Positions 1 to 12,304 of a stretch of DNA of 64,000 bases are shown one piece after another. Within the stretch, counting starts at the first letter, position 1. Every line of letters starts with the position of its first letter. The position numbers and the translations under genes are program-made. A model generated the notes under the pieces. That model saw only the letters and a list, made by a program, of their open reading frames with translations, did no database searches and was not told the origin of the DNA. The DNA is from Mercurialis annua (Eukaryota > Streptophyta > Magnoliopsida > Malpighiales > Euphorbiaceae), in NCBI RefSeq assembly GCF_937616625.2, contig NC_065576.1, positions 31,832,628 to 31,896,627 on the forward strand, written 5' to 3'.

Positions 1-1131
1 TTTTTCCTATGTCTCGAATGGGAATTCCAGTTTCAAACGAGACATAGGTTTAATTTGCCTAATCAGACTTGGACTTGGACTTAATTTCCTCTTCCGACTT
101 CAACCGAAACTCCTATTACAAATTCGATTTGTAAAACGACTTAGAAGATTCCAGAGCTTCCTCCACTATATAAAGACCTTGTAATAGACTAGATTAACAC
201 ATTAGATTACATTAGTTATATTTTAGTTCTCATTAAAATAGCGTTTTAGCTTCTTTTTCCAGCAGTTTATAAGTAGTTTATAATTAGTTTATGCAAAGTA
301 CGATTGTGAAAATTTCATGTTTAATCAAGACGATTCTTCCGAAATTGACAACTCCGGTATTTATTGTTTTAATTATGTTTAATTCTTCATCTTCTTCTTT
401 GTTTAATTTAAACTTAAGCATGAGTAACTAAATTCCTTGTTTGAGGGTTGATATGGACATTTAGATTAGTTTTCGAATTGGATTAGGATTTCTTAAGTGA
501 GTAAATCATGTTTTAATTACTACAACAAATGCTTGAATTGAATTGATCGTTTAGTTCATGATTTTGTGTTTAATTAATTAATTGAGAGATGGTCAATTAA
601 ATAGACATAGGTAATTAAGAACTTAGAGGAAAACACCGTGAGAGCGGGTTGGAATTTAGGTAGTCGTTGAGTTTGCTTCATAATTACAATTTGATTATTT
701 AATTCATATTTAATATTGTGAGAGCAAGTTAATAATTGGTTAGTTAATTAGGTTGTGATTTTATTCGAATCTTTGAGGCTTGAGAGGGCGGGATTCGGTG
801 CACTAGAATAGCTCGATTCATGATAAGATCACTAATAAGTCTTAATCCATTCTTTTACTATTTTATTTGGAATTATCAATCTTTGAGCTCTTTATCATTA
901 TTGTTTAAACCTTAATCTATTTACTTGTTTTTAGTTTATACTAGTTTACATATTTGAGTTAATTTACTTTAGATTTAATTTGAGTTACAAAATCCAATTG
1001 ATTCTTCTAGCTAGCCAATTAAAGAGTAATCTAAATTAGTTGTTTAATCCATTGCTTCTGTGGGATCGATACTTGGTCTTCCAAGTTATATTACTTGCGC
1101 GATATCGTATACTTGCGATTATTTGCAAACA
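1..1131 (+). repeat. 5' LTR of Athila-type element (partial)
   Basis: Positions 1-1131 match 11193-12304 of the downstream LTR, so about 470 bases of the LTR start are outside the window. Identity is about 97% by eye over the first 150 bases. One indel of about 22 bases near 215-236 distinguishes the two. The LTR ends in CA, just before the primer-binding site. Confidence 0.92.
167..174 (+). promoter_or_regulatory. TATA box of Athila-type LTR
   Basis: TATATAAA lies between GC-richer sequence and a run of short AT-rich leader. The same box is conserved in the other LTR at 11361-11368. It is the probable core of the element's RNA polymerase II promoter and would mark the U3/R border about 30 bases downstream. 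Confidence 0.6.
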
Positions 1132-1137
1132 GGTTTT

Positions 1138-1155
1138 TGGCGCCGTTGCCGGGGA
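1138..1155 (+). other. Primer-binding site, tRNA-Asp type
   Basis: TGGCGCCGTTGCCGGGGA begins six bases after the LTR end. This is the primer site usual for Athila-lineage elements, complementary to the 3' end of tRNA-Asp. Confidence 0.85.
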
Positions 1156-1306
1156 GCAATTGCGATTAAATTAATTAAGAGTATCTTATTCTTAATTGAG
1201 TTAGTTTTATTTTCAGATATTTCTTTTTATTACCTTGTGAATTTATTGTTATTGGAATTTACGTTGGTTTTCTTGTTTGTGTTTGCGCAGGGGTTTTGGT
1301 TAGTGT

Positions 1307-4081
1307 ATGCCTAATACACGACGAGCCAAACAACCGCTAGAACCGTTTCAGTCAAACCTAACGTCCTTCGAAAGAAGCATCCGAAAAACAGCTCGAAAAT
1401 CCAAAACAATGGAGGACGACCTCAACCCTCCGTTGAATCATGATGGGGTTATTCCACCACCACCACGTGATGACCTAGCTCTGAATAGGACAAACGAAAG
1501 GGTTGTTCCTCATCCACAAAGACGTACCTTGGGAGATTTCTTCTTACCCAATGTCGACAACACCAACTATGGATGTTTTGCACCTCCTATCCTTGCTAAC
1601 AACTTTGAAATCAAGCCGGAAACGATTCAACTACTTGAAAGTTGTTGCCAATTTTATGGGTTGGAAAGCGAGGATCCAAACGCTCATCTTTCAAAATTCA
1701 CGGAGGTGTGCAACACATTCAAAATCCATAATGTGATGGAGGATTAAATCAAGCTTCGTCTTTTCCCTTTCTCTTTAAGGGATAAGGCGAGGAATTGGAT
1801 TCAATCACTTCCAAGTACCTCAATCACAACATGGAAGCAATATGCACAAGCTTTTTTAAATAAGTACTTCTATATGGGCAAGACGGCGAGGATGACCAAG
1901 GAAATTATAGATTTTCTCCAATTACATGGCGAATCTCTATACCAAGCTTGGGAACGCTTCAAGGAGCTTCAAACAAATTGTCTGCATCATCATCTAGAGA
2001 GAGAGCATCTTGTCTCTATTTTCTACAACGGTACCAATGAGCGTACACGGGCAACTATTGATGCGGCATCAGGAGGATCACTTATGAAGAAGACTTATGA
2101 TGAGGCCAATAATTTGCTAGAAGAGCTCGCTATGAATAGTTGTTCTTGGTCAACCAAGCGGTTAAGGAAACCGCCTTAAAAGGGTATGATGACCCTCGAG
2201 CAAACCCAAGAATTTGAAGTAATGAAAGCCAAAAACGTGACACTTCTAGCACAAGTCCAGATGTATAAACAACAAGCTAGTCAAAGGAATGCTCAACTTG
2301 CGGTAGTTCAAATGAGTTGTGAGACTTGTGATGGGCATGATCATTCGGGAATGGATTGTCCCGTTCTACATCAAAACTCAAATGAGCAAGTCAACTATGT
2401 TAATGGGCAAAGGCAAGGCAACGACCCATATTCCAACACCTACAATCCGGGGTGGAGGAATCATCCTAACTTTGCATGGAGGGACAATTCGGGTCAAGCC
2501 AATGCCATTCCAAACATGGGAGGAGCAAATTTTCAAGGAGGAAATCGTGGTCCACCAAACCAAGGCAACTTCAACAACTACCAACCTCAACACCCACCCG
2601 GTTTTCAACAAAATCGGAATGTGGATGAAGGGAGAAAAATTAACAAGCTTATTGAGGAAGTTAGAGCCGGTTTTAAGAACCAAGCTTCTGTTAATCACCA
2701 TCTCGAGACACAAATCTCTCAACTTGCCATCTCGCTTCAAAATAGAGCTCAAGGTGGTCTACCATCTATTACGGAATCAAATCCGAGGGAGCAAGTAAAA
2801 GCCATTGAACTTCGAAGCGGGAAAGAACTCGATGATCCGCATGCAAGTAAAGAGAGTACGATTGACCTTACAAAGGGCACGAATGAGGAGGAAGATACCG
2901 AACCACCATATGTCAAGCCGCCACCTCCTCCTCCATTCGTACCAAAAGTCCCTTTTTCGGGACGATTAAAGAAGATGCCGGACAACCAAAAATTCCATAA
3001 GTTTCTAGAAATCTTCAAGAAACTCCATATCAACATAAGCTTTGCGGATGCTTTGCGTGAGATGCCTCAATACGCAAAATTTCTCAAAGAGATCATAACG
3101 AAGAAAAGGAGTTGGGACGACAAAGGCACAATTTCTCTAACGGAAAATTGTAGTTCACTCATCCTTAGTGACTTGCCCACCAAGCTTAAGGACCCAGGGA
3201 GTTTTACAATTCCTTGCAAAATAGGCGATTTAAATTCAATTAATTGTCTATGTGATTTAGGGGCAAGTATAAATCTAATGCCTTTGTTTCTTTTCAGGAA
3301 TTTTTTTGGTGATCAAACGTTGAAACAAACATCGATGATGCTTCAATTGGCGGACCATTCACTAAAAAAGCCATACGGAGTGGTGGAAGACGTTTTGGTT
3401 AAAGTAGACAAATTCATCTTTCCGGTGGATTTTGTCGTACTTGACTATGCGGCGGATAAAACATGCCCTATGATTCTTGGGCGTCCCTTCATGAACACGG
3501 GAAGGGCATTGATAGATGTGCACGCCGAAAAACTCACTTTGCGTATCGATGACGACAAGGTGGAGTTTGATATGAAGAGGATCATGCGAAACACTTTTGA
3601 AGAGGAAGAATGCATGAGATTGGATATGATTGATGGAATCGTGGAAGAAATTTTCCCGGTTTCAAAAGTCACATTCCATTCCGAGGAGACACATGAGACC
3701 ACCGGGGAAGAATATTCCAAAGAAGATGAGCCGAAAGCCGATAATTTAATTAGAAGAGAGAGCGTGACACCACCTTCTTCTATTTCTCCACCAAAAGTTG
3801 AGCTTAAAACGCTACAATCGCACTTACGGTATGCGTTTCTAGGCGACAACATGACATTTCCCATCATCATCTCAAACAACTTGTTGGAAACACAAGAAGC
3901 AAGAGTTGTCAAAGTGGTGAAGCAACATATATTGGCAATTGGTTGGAAAATTTCGGACATTCGAGGAATTAGTCCATCGGTGGTCATGCACAAGATCCAT
4001 CTACAAAGTGAGTCAAGAGCCTCGGCTCAAAGACAACGACGCTTGAATCCAAATATGAAGGAGTCGTGCACAAAGAGATAG
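1307..4081 (+). pseudogene. gag-pro: Athila-type gag and protease region, broken
   Basis: One reading frame encodes the capsid-like Gag and aspartic protease. The core capsid region spans about 1600-2110. A CCHC zinc knuckle (C-x2-C-x4-H-x4-C) is at about 2321-2360, followed by a Gln/Asn/Pro-rich linker and a proline run near 2900-2940. The protease has DLGAS at about 3256 and a flap-like ILGRP at about 3475. In-frame stops interrupt it at 1745 and 2177. Near 4060 a one-base frameshift moves the frame to that of the reverse transcriptase. The start at 1307 is the first ATG after the leader and gives a typical Athila Gag N-terminus. This copy cannot make a full polyprotein. Confidence 0.88.
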
Positions 4082-5355
4082 TAAAGCTTCTCGACGCTGG
4101 AATTATATACCCCATATCCGATAGTGCGTGGGTTAGTCCCATTCAATGTCTTCCAAAGAAAGGGAGGATGACGGTGATTGAAAACGAGAAGGGTGAGCAA
4201 ATTTCCACAAGGACGGTAACGGGATGGCGTGTTTGTATTGACTACCGCAAGTTAAATACGGAGACGAGGAAGGACCATTTTCCGTTACCATTTATCGATC
4301 AAATGTTGGAACGGGTAGCAGGCCATGCTTATTATTGTTTTCTCGATGGATATTCCGGATACAATTAAATTCTTATCTTTCCGGATGACCAAGAGAAAAC
4401 ACCTTTCACATGTCCTTATGGAACGTTTGCTTACCGGAGGATGCCATTCGGTCTTTATAATGCACCGGCAACATTTCAACGATGTATGACCTCCATCTTT
4501 GCCGACGTGATTGAAGATATTATGGAGGTTTTCATGGATGATTTTTTGGTATTCGGGGACTCTTTCGAAGGGTGCTTGAATAATCTCGAGCGAGTGTTGG
4601 CCCGGTGTGAGGAGACCAATTTAATCTTGAATTGGGAGAAGTGCCATTTCATGGTAGAAGAAGGAATTGTCTTGGGATATAAAATCTCCAAGGACGGCAT
4701 TGAAGTAGATAGAGCAAAAATGGAAATCATCGAGAAACTACCACCACCAACTACCGTCAAGGGAGTTCGTGCTTTCCTATGGCAAGCCGGGTTTTATCGA
4801 CGATTTATCAAAAATTTCTCTCCCATTGCTCGTCCTTTAACTAATTTACTTGTTAAAAATATTCCTTATGAATTTACTAATGATTACCTTGTTACTTTTT
4901 CTAGGTTAAAAGAAGCACTTATCTCGGCCCCAATTATTTCATCACCCGATTGGACTCTTCCTTTCGAACTTATGTGTAATGCAAGCAATATAGCACTCGG
5001 GTGCGTATTGGGGCAACGAAAGGAGAATAAGCTTCATGTGATATACTACGCAAGCCGAACATCGGCAGGTGCTCGACTCAATTACACAACCACCGAAAAA
5101 GAGATGCTAGCGGTGGTGTTCGCATTGGATAAATTTTGATCGTACTTACTTTGCTCTAAGGTTATCATCTATATGCACCATGCGGCCCTTCGATACCTCT
5201 TTGCAAAACAAGATGCTAAACCGAGACTAATCCGATGGGTGCTTCTCATGCAAGAGTTTGACATCGAGATTCGCGACAAGAAAGGAACGGAGAACGTCGT
5301 CGCCGACCACTTGTCAAGGTTAGAAATTCCGGAACCAATTTTAAATGGCGTATAG
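4066..5355 (+). pseudogene. pol (RT-RH): Athila-type reverse transcriptase and RNase H region, broken
   Basis: The frame carries the RT motifs VCIDYRKLN (about 4231-4257), a stop at 4366 where relatives have Gln in YSGYNQI, MPFGL at 4441 and the catalytic FMDD at about 4531. RNase H follows at about 4960-5340. Its first catalytic Asp is Asn here (MCNAS instead of MCDAS). The later TDHAALRYL motif reads MHHAALRYL, so a second acidic residue is lost. Further stops are at 5137 and 5353. The frame is shared with integrase downstream, so this was one polyprotein. Both catalytic losses and stops show long inactivity. Confidence 0.9.
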
Positions 5356-5379
5356 ATTAATGAAACGTTTCCGGATGAG

Positions 5380-6693
5380 ATGTTGATGGTACTTTCGGAG
5401 GTAGAAACGCCATGGTATGCGGATATCGCAAACTGTCTATCTTCTGAAATAATGCCATCGGACTTGACTTACCACCAAAGGAAGAAATTCTTGAGCGATG
5501 CTAAACGGTTTCTATGGGAGGAACCGTACCTCTTCAAGGTGTGTGGAGATAGGATTTTGAGGAGATGTGTACCACTACAAGAGATGATGCCTATACTTAG
5601 TCAATGCCACTCATCGGATTACGCGGGTCATTATGGTACATCAAGGATCGTCGCTCGTGTGCTAGAGTGCAGTTTCTTTTGGCCTACGTTATTTCGAGAT
5701 GCAAAAGACTTTGTTAGTCATTGCGATAGATGCCAAAGAGTGGGGAACATATCTAAGCGAGATGAGATGCCACTTACCACCATTCAAGAGGTGGAACTTT
5801 TTGATGTTTGGGGGATAGACTTCATGGGTCCGTTTCCAATGTCGTTTGGAAAACAATACATATTAGTGTGCGTGGATTACGTTTCAAAATGGGTAGAAGC
5901 GGAAGCATTACCTACTAACGATGCCAAAGTTGTGTTGGACTTTCTCAAACGGCTGTTGAATCGATATGGAACTCCTAGAGCAATAATAAGCGACGTTGGA
6001 TCTCACTTTTGCAATAGGCAATTCGATGCCTTGATGCGAAAGTATAAAGTCTATCATCGGGTTGCTACTCTGTACCATCCTCAAACAAGCGGGCAAGTTG
6101 AAGTTTATAGCCGTGAGCTAAAAAGAATTTTGGAAAAGACGGTTAATAGCACAAGGAAGGATTGGTCGCTAAAATTAGATGATGCACTATGGGCATATCG
6201 TACGGCTTTTAAAACGCCTCTCGAAATGTCCCCATATCGCATTGTTTGTGGGAAAGCTTGCCATCTTCCGGTGGAACTTGAACATAGAGCATATTGGGCC
6301 ATCAAAAAGCTCAATTTTGACCTTAAAGCGGCGGGGGAGAAACGTATGCTTCAACTCAATGAGTTGGACGAATTTCGCTTTAATGCTTATGAAAACGCCA
6401 AGCTTTACAAGGAAAAGACAAAACGATGGCACGATGCTCATATCGTTCCTAAAACCTTCACGGAAGGATCGTTAGTCTTGCTCTACAACTTGCGCCTCAA
6501 ATTATTTCCCGGGAAATTGAAGTCTCGTTAGAGCGGTCCTTTCAAAATTAGAAGTGTGGCAAGTCATGGAGCATTGGAATTGGAGAATGCTAGCGGTGAA
6601 GTCTTTAAAGTAAACGGACAACAGCGCAAACCGCATCTTGGACCTTTGACAGATCAAGTGGTGGAACAAATCATGTTCACCACTCCTCCATAA
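5380..6693 (+). pseudogene. pol (IN): Athila-type integrase region, broken
   Basis: It begins with the HHCC zinc-binding part (H and H near 5610-5635, CDRC near 5725). The catalytic core has GIDF at 5815, SDVGSHF near 5990 and GQVE near 6097, so the DDE residues remain. One glycine of the usual SDGGSHF reads Val. A stop at 6529 interrupts KSRWSGPF, where relatives have Trp. The frame then stays open to the stop at 6691. The frame is continuous with the RT segment. Confidence 0.9.
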
Positions 6694-7664
6694 ATTCCGG
6701 GCCACGGTCTAGATTTTGACTAAAAAACAAAGGGCATTCGGGAGGCAATCCCGAGAGGTTCGTTTATTTGTATTATTTTTCTTATATTTTCTATTGGTAT
6801 ATCTTATTTTGTTTTGTTTCCGTTTAATTCCGGGGTGAGTTTTTTTTTTTGATAGTGCAGGTATTTAAGGGGTTTATAAAAAGTTTCAGAAGGAGTTCAA
6901 AACTAAAATTGAACCAATTTGTCTTGGTCTCGTTCGAAATTTGAAAATTTCGAACGAGACGCTTACAAATTCGCTCAATTTCCTCTCAGGTAAGGCTTTG
7001 TCTCGTTCGAAATTTTATAATTTCGAACGAGACATTGAAATTTACTCTAGGTCTCGTTCGAAACCTTATGTCTCGTTCGAGACCTAGAGAAAATTTCAAG
7101 GGGAATTCTCCCCGGTATCTCGTGGATACGAACGAGAACCCCATTCTCGTTCGTACCTAGGCAAAATTTGGCTAGGTCTCGTTCGAGACCCAAGCAAATT
7201 TTGCCTAGGATCGATGATGGTACAAACGAGACAAAACTGACAAATCGATCCAAGTCAAAAATTGCAGATGTCTCGTTCGAAATTGTAAAATCCCGTTCGA
7301 AATTTACTTAATCTTTGTGGGAAATTTGAATTTTTCATTCAAACTTTTGAATTAAAGTGTGGTAGATTTCTTGGGACTTGTGTTTCTTTGAGATTTATGT
7401 TTGAAAAATTTGAATTTTTCACTTGGATTAATGATTTGGCAAATCTGAACCATTCATTAGTGCTTAATTTCACTTGGATTGATTACATGGCGTTGATCTA
7501 AACCGTTAAATCAATTCAAAGTAATTAATTGAAAGTTTGAATGGTTGAGTGGGAATTCTTAATACCTTGTATTTGTCTACTTTCTAATTCACAATTCAAA
7601 TTTTACATACTAATCTTCTTCTTTTCTTCTTCTATTTTTTCTTAGAAATTCTCATTCCGCAATC
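6694..7664 (+). other. Spacer between pol and the extra Athila ORF
   Basis: I see no coding sequence here. The first half contains the inverted CTCGTTCGAAA motifs listed separately. The rest is AT-rich. It probably supplied the leader or splice acceptor for expression of the downstream ORF. Confidence 0.6.
6920..7290. repeat. Array of inverted TCTCGTTCGAAA motifs in the pol-ORF2 spacer
   Basis: The motif GTCTCGTTCGAAA and its reverse complement recur many times. Two copies form near-perfect hairpins: 6927-6960 (15-base stem, about 4-base loop) and 7000-7033. The same motif family occurs in the LTR at about 10950-11240. The function is unknown. Confidence 0.8.
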
Positions 7665-9026
7665 ATGGTGCGAAGCAAGAACGCCGATAATCAACCAATC
7701 CGTCGATCAAGCGCAAGAATTCAAGAGGCGGAGATTCCTTCTTTGCCGGCCGTCGGAAGAAGTCGTTCAAAATCCATCGCCGCCTCCACCGCTAGGCTTA
7801 GCACCACGGCGATTTTGACATCTCGTTATCAATCACCTTTCCAAATCCATACGGAAGAGGAAGGTGACAAGTATTTAGAGATCAAGGATCGGGAGATAGC
7901 GGTGTCTTTTTGCATCGATTTTGATGATATGGAGCGCCTCGGGATTAAAGATGAAATCGACAGGTACTTAGACATATTGGGTCTAACGGCATTGGCTAAG
8001 GTACGTCACCATTCCTATAATGAGATGACGTATGAATTCTTCTCCACTCTTCAACCGGTTCAAGGTTCTCCTACTTCCATCACTTTCCGCATCAACAACA
8101 CGGGTCATCTTCTCCGTGTTGAAGATCTAGTGGAACTTTTTGAAATGAGGGGAACGGGGTTGATCAATTTATCTCAAGAATTTGATCAAATAGCAATTTG
8201 GAGAGAATTGACGGATCGTGACGACTATAAGGCTAAGGTGTCTAAGATGAATGAGGTGAAAGACATCGCTATTGTGGTGTTTTTGAAGTGGTTTGGGCAT
8301 CCTTTTGGCGGGCGACATGAGCATTCTAAGGTGGCGAAGATTGATCTTTTGGTGTTGAATTCCATTCTACATCCGAAGAATGATGCATATCAAGTCAACA
8401 CGGCTCATCGCCTTTTGAAGAGATTAAGAACGGTTCCACAAGAGGCTTCAAAGCTCGGTTATGGGTGGTTTGTTAAACTTCTAGCCGGGAAGTTCAATTG
8501 TATGCCTACCGCACATGTGTTGTCCACTTTTGAAGCTACCCCGGAGAGGATGATCAACATCTTACATTTAGATGTCGCCGGGTATGTGAAGCGAGGGAGA
8601 ATTATTCCCTATCATAGGAGGGTGCGGTTGTTGACTAGAGCCGAAAGAGAAGCGGCGGCGGAAGAGGAGAGAGCGGAAGAAGAAGGGGAAGAAGTAGAAG
8701 GAAGAGTAGGAAGACGAGCGGGGAAGGAACCCGCGGGGACTTCGCAAGCCGGAGAAGCGGACAATGTTTCCGGGTTCGATCAACGGTTTTCTGAGTTGGT
8801 TGAATAAAACCGGACCAGATGGGAGCAAAACCGGGTTGGTTGGGGGACTAACCAAAAATTACTTGAAGACATCCGACATGAGCAACATGTTGGTCTTGCA
8901 AAACTTCAATGGAGGCAATATCGAATGAGGGCACGGCTTAATCGGCAAGAGGATTTTCTTCGGGATTATTTTAATGCCGCCGGCAGAGCACGCTATCCAT
9001 CACCGGATCCACCGGCCTTCGACTAG
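7665..9026 (+). pseudogene. Athila-type extra ORF downstream of pol, one internal stop
   Basis: An ATG at 7665 opens 380 codons to a stop at 8805. The same frame then stays open to 9024, with plausible protein (basic, aromatic-rich, no low-complexity shift), so the stop at 8805 looks like a late nonsense mutation. The protein resembles the Athila ORF-1 family found in this position. It has a basic, Ser/Arg-rich N-terminus, a globular middle part with DRDDYKAK and FLKWFGHPFGGR, and an acidic Glu/Arg-rich stretch near codons 325-360. I see no signal peptide or membrane segment, so an envelope role is not supported. Its biochemical role is not known. Confidence 0.75.
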
Positions 9027-10721
9027 AGCGAGATTTGTTTTTTCTAACCCAAACTCCTTTAATTTTCTGTTTTTATTTTTCTTATTTCTTAGATTTGGGG
9101 ACATAGCTAGAAATAATGTGAGGAGGGGGGAAGAAAATTTTATCTTTTGTTTGGGTTATTTTCGGTGTTTATCTTCTTCATTTTCAGCTTTATTTTTATT
9201 TAAGTAGAATGTATTAGGGTGTTAAAGTAGTTTATTTTCAAAGTCTTGTATCGCTTTAATCTTTGTCTTTAAATATGAAAAGTGTTAGTTGATTTGGTGT
9301 GTATCTTAATTAATTTGTCAATCTTAGATTTCTCCGAATCAATGAATGTATGAACGCGACTTCTTAATTCGACAATTAATAAGTGATGCTTGCTTAATGA
9401 CTTAATAATTCGTTGACATAATCCAATGAAACGAGGGTGAATTCAAAATTTAGACTTGTTCAAATCGTTGAAACATAACTGAATAACTTGATGCAGATTC
9501 ATGACATGTCGATTCTTTATTTTTATAGTCGTTTTTAAACTTTTGGCATAAGTAGCATGATTTATGTAGAAATTGAGTTTATAGCATAACACTACACACT
9601 TTTGAGATTTTGAGCCTAATTTCCTTGTTGTGAGTGTTGATTTCATGTTTTATTCCTAGAACTTGCTCGGTGTCCGTTTAAAGTTACACGATTGAGTTTT
9701 CAACAATTAGATGATTATGGCAATTAGGTATACCCCTTTCTTTTAGACCACTTAAATAGACTACCCTTTATCCCCTAGATTACACCAATTTGAGCCTTTA
9801 ACCTTTTTATTGTTTTTACCATAATTTACCATTTACCGTTCTTTGTTTTACCTCTTTTGTTTACCTTATCGACTTAATATATTATTTGTTATGACTATGA
9901 TGAATATAGGTGATTTGAAACTCAAGATTAGTGAAAAGAAAAAGCGAACTACATTGTGCTTAAAAGAAAAAGTTTGCGCCTTGAAAAAGATTGAAAAAAA
10001 TAAAAAGAGATAGAAATTTGCAAGTAATAGCTCAAAAGAAGAAAAAAAATTCTGAGATTGCAAAAGGCGATAAGTAAGGCGTAATTCAAAAAGAAAAGGA
10101 AGTTAAAAGTTCACATAAAACGCAAAAGCGGAGTTAGATCAACCTAAACGTTAATAGTAATAGTAAATAGTATATTAAGTTGATAATTAGCCTTTATTTT
10201 TCTCTTTACCTACCCTTTACCTTAGCTACATTACAACCTCATTAAAGACCATATGATTTTTTTTGATTACCGAATCAAGTAGCGGAGTCCGAGACTATGA
10301 GCAAGCTTATGGTGAGTATACATGTTTCAATTGTGAGCTTTTCTTTGTTATATACCCCTATTTGTTGATATATTGATGCCATTAGCTTAGTTTTCACTAA
10401 ATTGTGCTATGATTTGCCTAAGTGAGAAATTGATTATTTTCCATGTCCCGCAAGTGATAGAGAAGCTTGAAGTGTGATTCAATTTGACCTTGACCTAATG
10501 AGTTAGTAACCGTTGTTATATTGAGTTATGTCATAAAATTATTATTGTTATTTGATTGCATTATTATTTAGTTGTCGGGGTTAGAAGTGTTGATTGTTCA
10601 TAGGTTGGGGATTTTTTTTATTGATACATTGATAAGTTATGTGCTAAGGATTTCTAACATATTTGTAGAGTAAGATTTATTTCTTGCTTGAGGACAATCA
10701 AAGGTTAAGTGTGAGGTGGTT
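9027..10721 (+). other. Non-coding 3' region of Athila-type element with purine-rich tract
   Basis: No coding sequence is visible. Positions 9930-10110 are rich in A and G (many AAAGAAAAAG runs), a usual feature of Athila 3' regions. The last bases before the LTR (about 10700-10721, GGTTAAGTGTGAGGTGGTT) are the candidate polypurine tract, though it is not a clean purine run. Confidence 0.6.
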
Positions 10722-10949
10722 TGATAGGAGTATTTTACTCCTATAATTAGGGTCGATTATACTCGGTTTTTATCATGTTTAGTATTAATTACATACATTA
10801 TTTGGCGTGTTATATGTTTAATAGTGTTTGTTAGTGTTTCAGTGGAAATTAGGTAAAAATCGAGTATTTGGAGCTAAATTGATGATGGATTAAGCATTGG
10901 AGTTAAAAGCGTAGCTTGCTGACGAAGTAATTGACCTCGTGAAGAAAGG

Positions 10950-11240
10950 TTCGAACGTTATCACCAAGGTTCGAAAGTACCTTGTGCAGAAGAGATAAAG
11001 TCTCGTTCTAAATAAGCAATTTCGAACGAGACCCATGAAGAAAAGCATGAGTCTCGATCGAGAAAGAGATTCTCGAACGAGACTCAAGAGAAAATTGGAA
11101 AGGTTCGTTCGAACCAAGGAAGAAAGAAAAGAGAAAAGCTCTCGGAAACTCTGATTCTCGAACGAGAAGGAGAAGGGCGAACGTACCATGGCTATTTTGC
11201 CTATGTCTGGAACGGGAATTCCAGTTTCAAACGAGACATA
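10950..11240. repeat. CGAACGAGAC motif array in U3 of the Athila LTR
   Basis: Repeats of TCTCGATCGAGA, TTCGAACGAGAC, TTCGTTCGAACC and close relatives lie in both orientations. They sit about 120-410 bases upstream of the LTR TATA box, so within U3. Window positions 1-60 hold the end of the equivalent array in the left LTR. Confidence 0.75.
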
Positions 11241-11360
11241 GGTTTAATTTGCCTAATCAGACTTGGACTTGGACTTAATTTCCTCTTCCGACTTCAACCG
11301 AAACTCCTATTACAAATTCGATTTGTAAAACGAATTAGAAGATTTCAGAGCTTCCTCCAC

Positions 11361-11368
11361 TATATAAA
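11361..11368 (+). promoter_or_regulatory. TATA box of the 3' Athila LTR
   Basis: TATATAAA, identical to and in register with 167-174 of the left LTR. Confidence 0.6.
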
Positions 11369-12304
11369 GACCTTGTAATAGACTAGATTAACACATTAGA
11401 TTACATTAGTTAAGCGTTTTAGCTTCTTTTTCTAGCAGTTTATAAGTAGTTTATAATTAGTTTCTGCAAAGTACAATTGTGAAGATTTCAAGTTTAATCA
11501 AGACGATTCTTCCGAAATTGACAAATCCGGTATTTATTATTTTAATTATATTTAATTCTTCATCTTCTTCTTTGTTTAATCTAAACTTAAGCATGAGTAA
11601 CTAAATCCCTTGTTCGAGGGTTGATATGAATATTTAGATTAGTTTTCGAATTGGATTAGGATTTCTTAAGTGAGTAAATCATGTTTTAATTACTACAACT
11701 AATGCTTGAATTGAATTGATCACTTAGTTCATGATTTTGTTTTTAATTAATTAATTGAGAGATTGTTAATTAAATAGACATAGGTAATTAAGAACTTAGA
11801 GGAAAACACCGTGAGAGCGGGTTGGAATATAGATAGTCGTTGAGTTTGCTTCATAATTACAATTCGATTATTTAATTCAGTTTTAATATTGTGAGAGCAA
11901 GTTAATAATAGGTTAGTTAATTAGGTTGTGATTTTATTCGAATCTTTTAGGCTTGAGAGGGCGGGATTCGGTGCACTAGAATAACTCGATTCATGATAAA
12001 ATCACTAATAAGTCTTAATCCATTCTTTTACTATTTTATTTAGAATTATCAATCCTTGAGCTCTTTATCATTATTGTTTAAACCTTAATCTATTTACTTG
12101 TTTTTAGTTTATACTAGTTTACATATTTGAGTTATTTTGTTTTAGATTTAATTTGATTTACAAAATCCAATTGATTCTTCTAGCTAGCCAATTAAAGAGT
12201 AATCTAAATTAGTTGTTTAATCCATTGCTTCTGTGGGATCGATACTTGGTCTTCCAAGTTATATTACTTGCGCGATATCGTATACTTGCGATTATTTGCC
12301 AACA

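Larger units (their letters stand above)
1..12304 (+). mobile_element. Athila-lineage Ty3/Gypsy retrotransposon, left LTR truncated by window edge
   Basis: The element runs LTR, tRNA-Asp-type primer site, gag-pro-RT-RNaseH-integrase, an extra Athila-type ORF, a long non-coding 3' stretch, a purine-rich tract and the second LTR. The extra ORF after integrase and the primer site starting TGGCGCC place it in the Athila lineage. The right end abuts GACAC and then sequence matching a Copia LTR seen again near 25213, so it inserted into that Copia LTR. The left flank and target duplication lie outside the window. All coding parts are disrupted, so this copy is not autonomous. Confidence 0.93.
10722..12304 (+). 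repeat. 3' LTR of Athila-type element
   Basis: 1583 bases, beginning TGATAGGAG and ending CAACA. The first 25 bases contain a short palindrome (TAGGAGTA/TACTCCTA). A motif array lies at 10950-11240 and a TATA box at 11361-11368. The part from 11193 onward matches window positions 1-1131. Confidence 0.93.

Noticed and set aside
1060..1314. 84-codon open frame across the Athila LTR end and primer site
   Set aside because: It runs through the LTR border and primer site, and the hydrophobic translation comes from T-rich DNA. The real gag start is 1307.
7665..9026. Envelope gene in the Athila element
   Set aside because: The ORF sits where an envelope gene could be, but no signal peptide, transmembrane segment or glycosylation-type pattern is visible.
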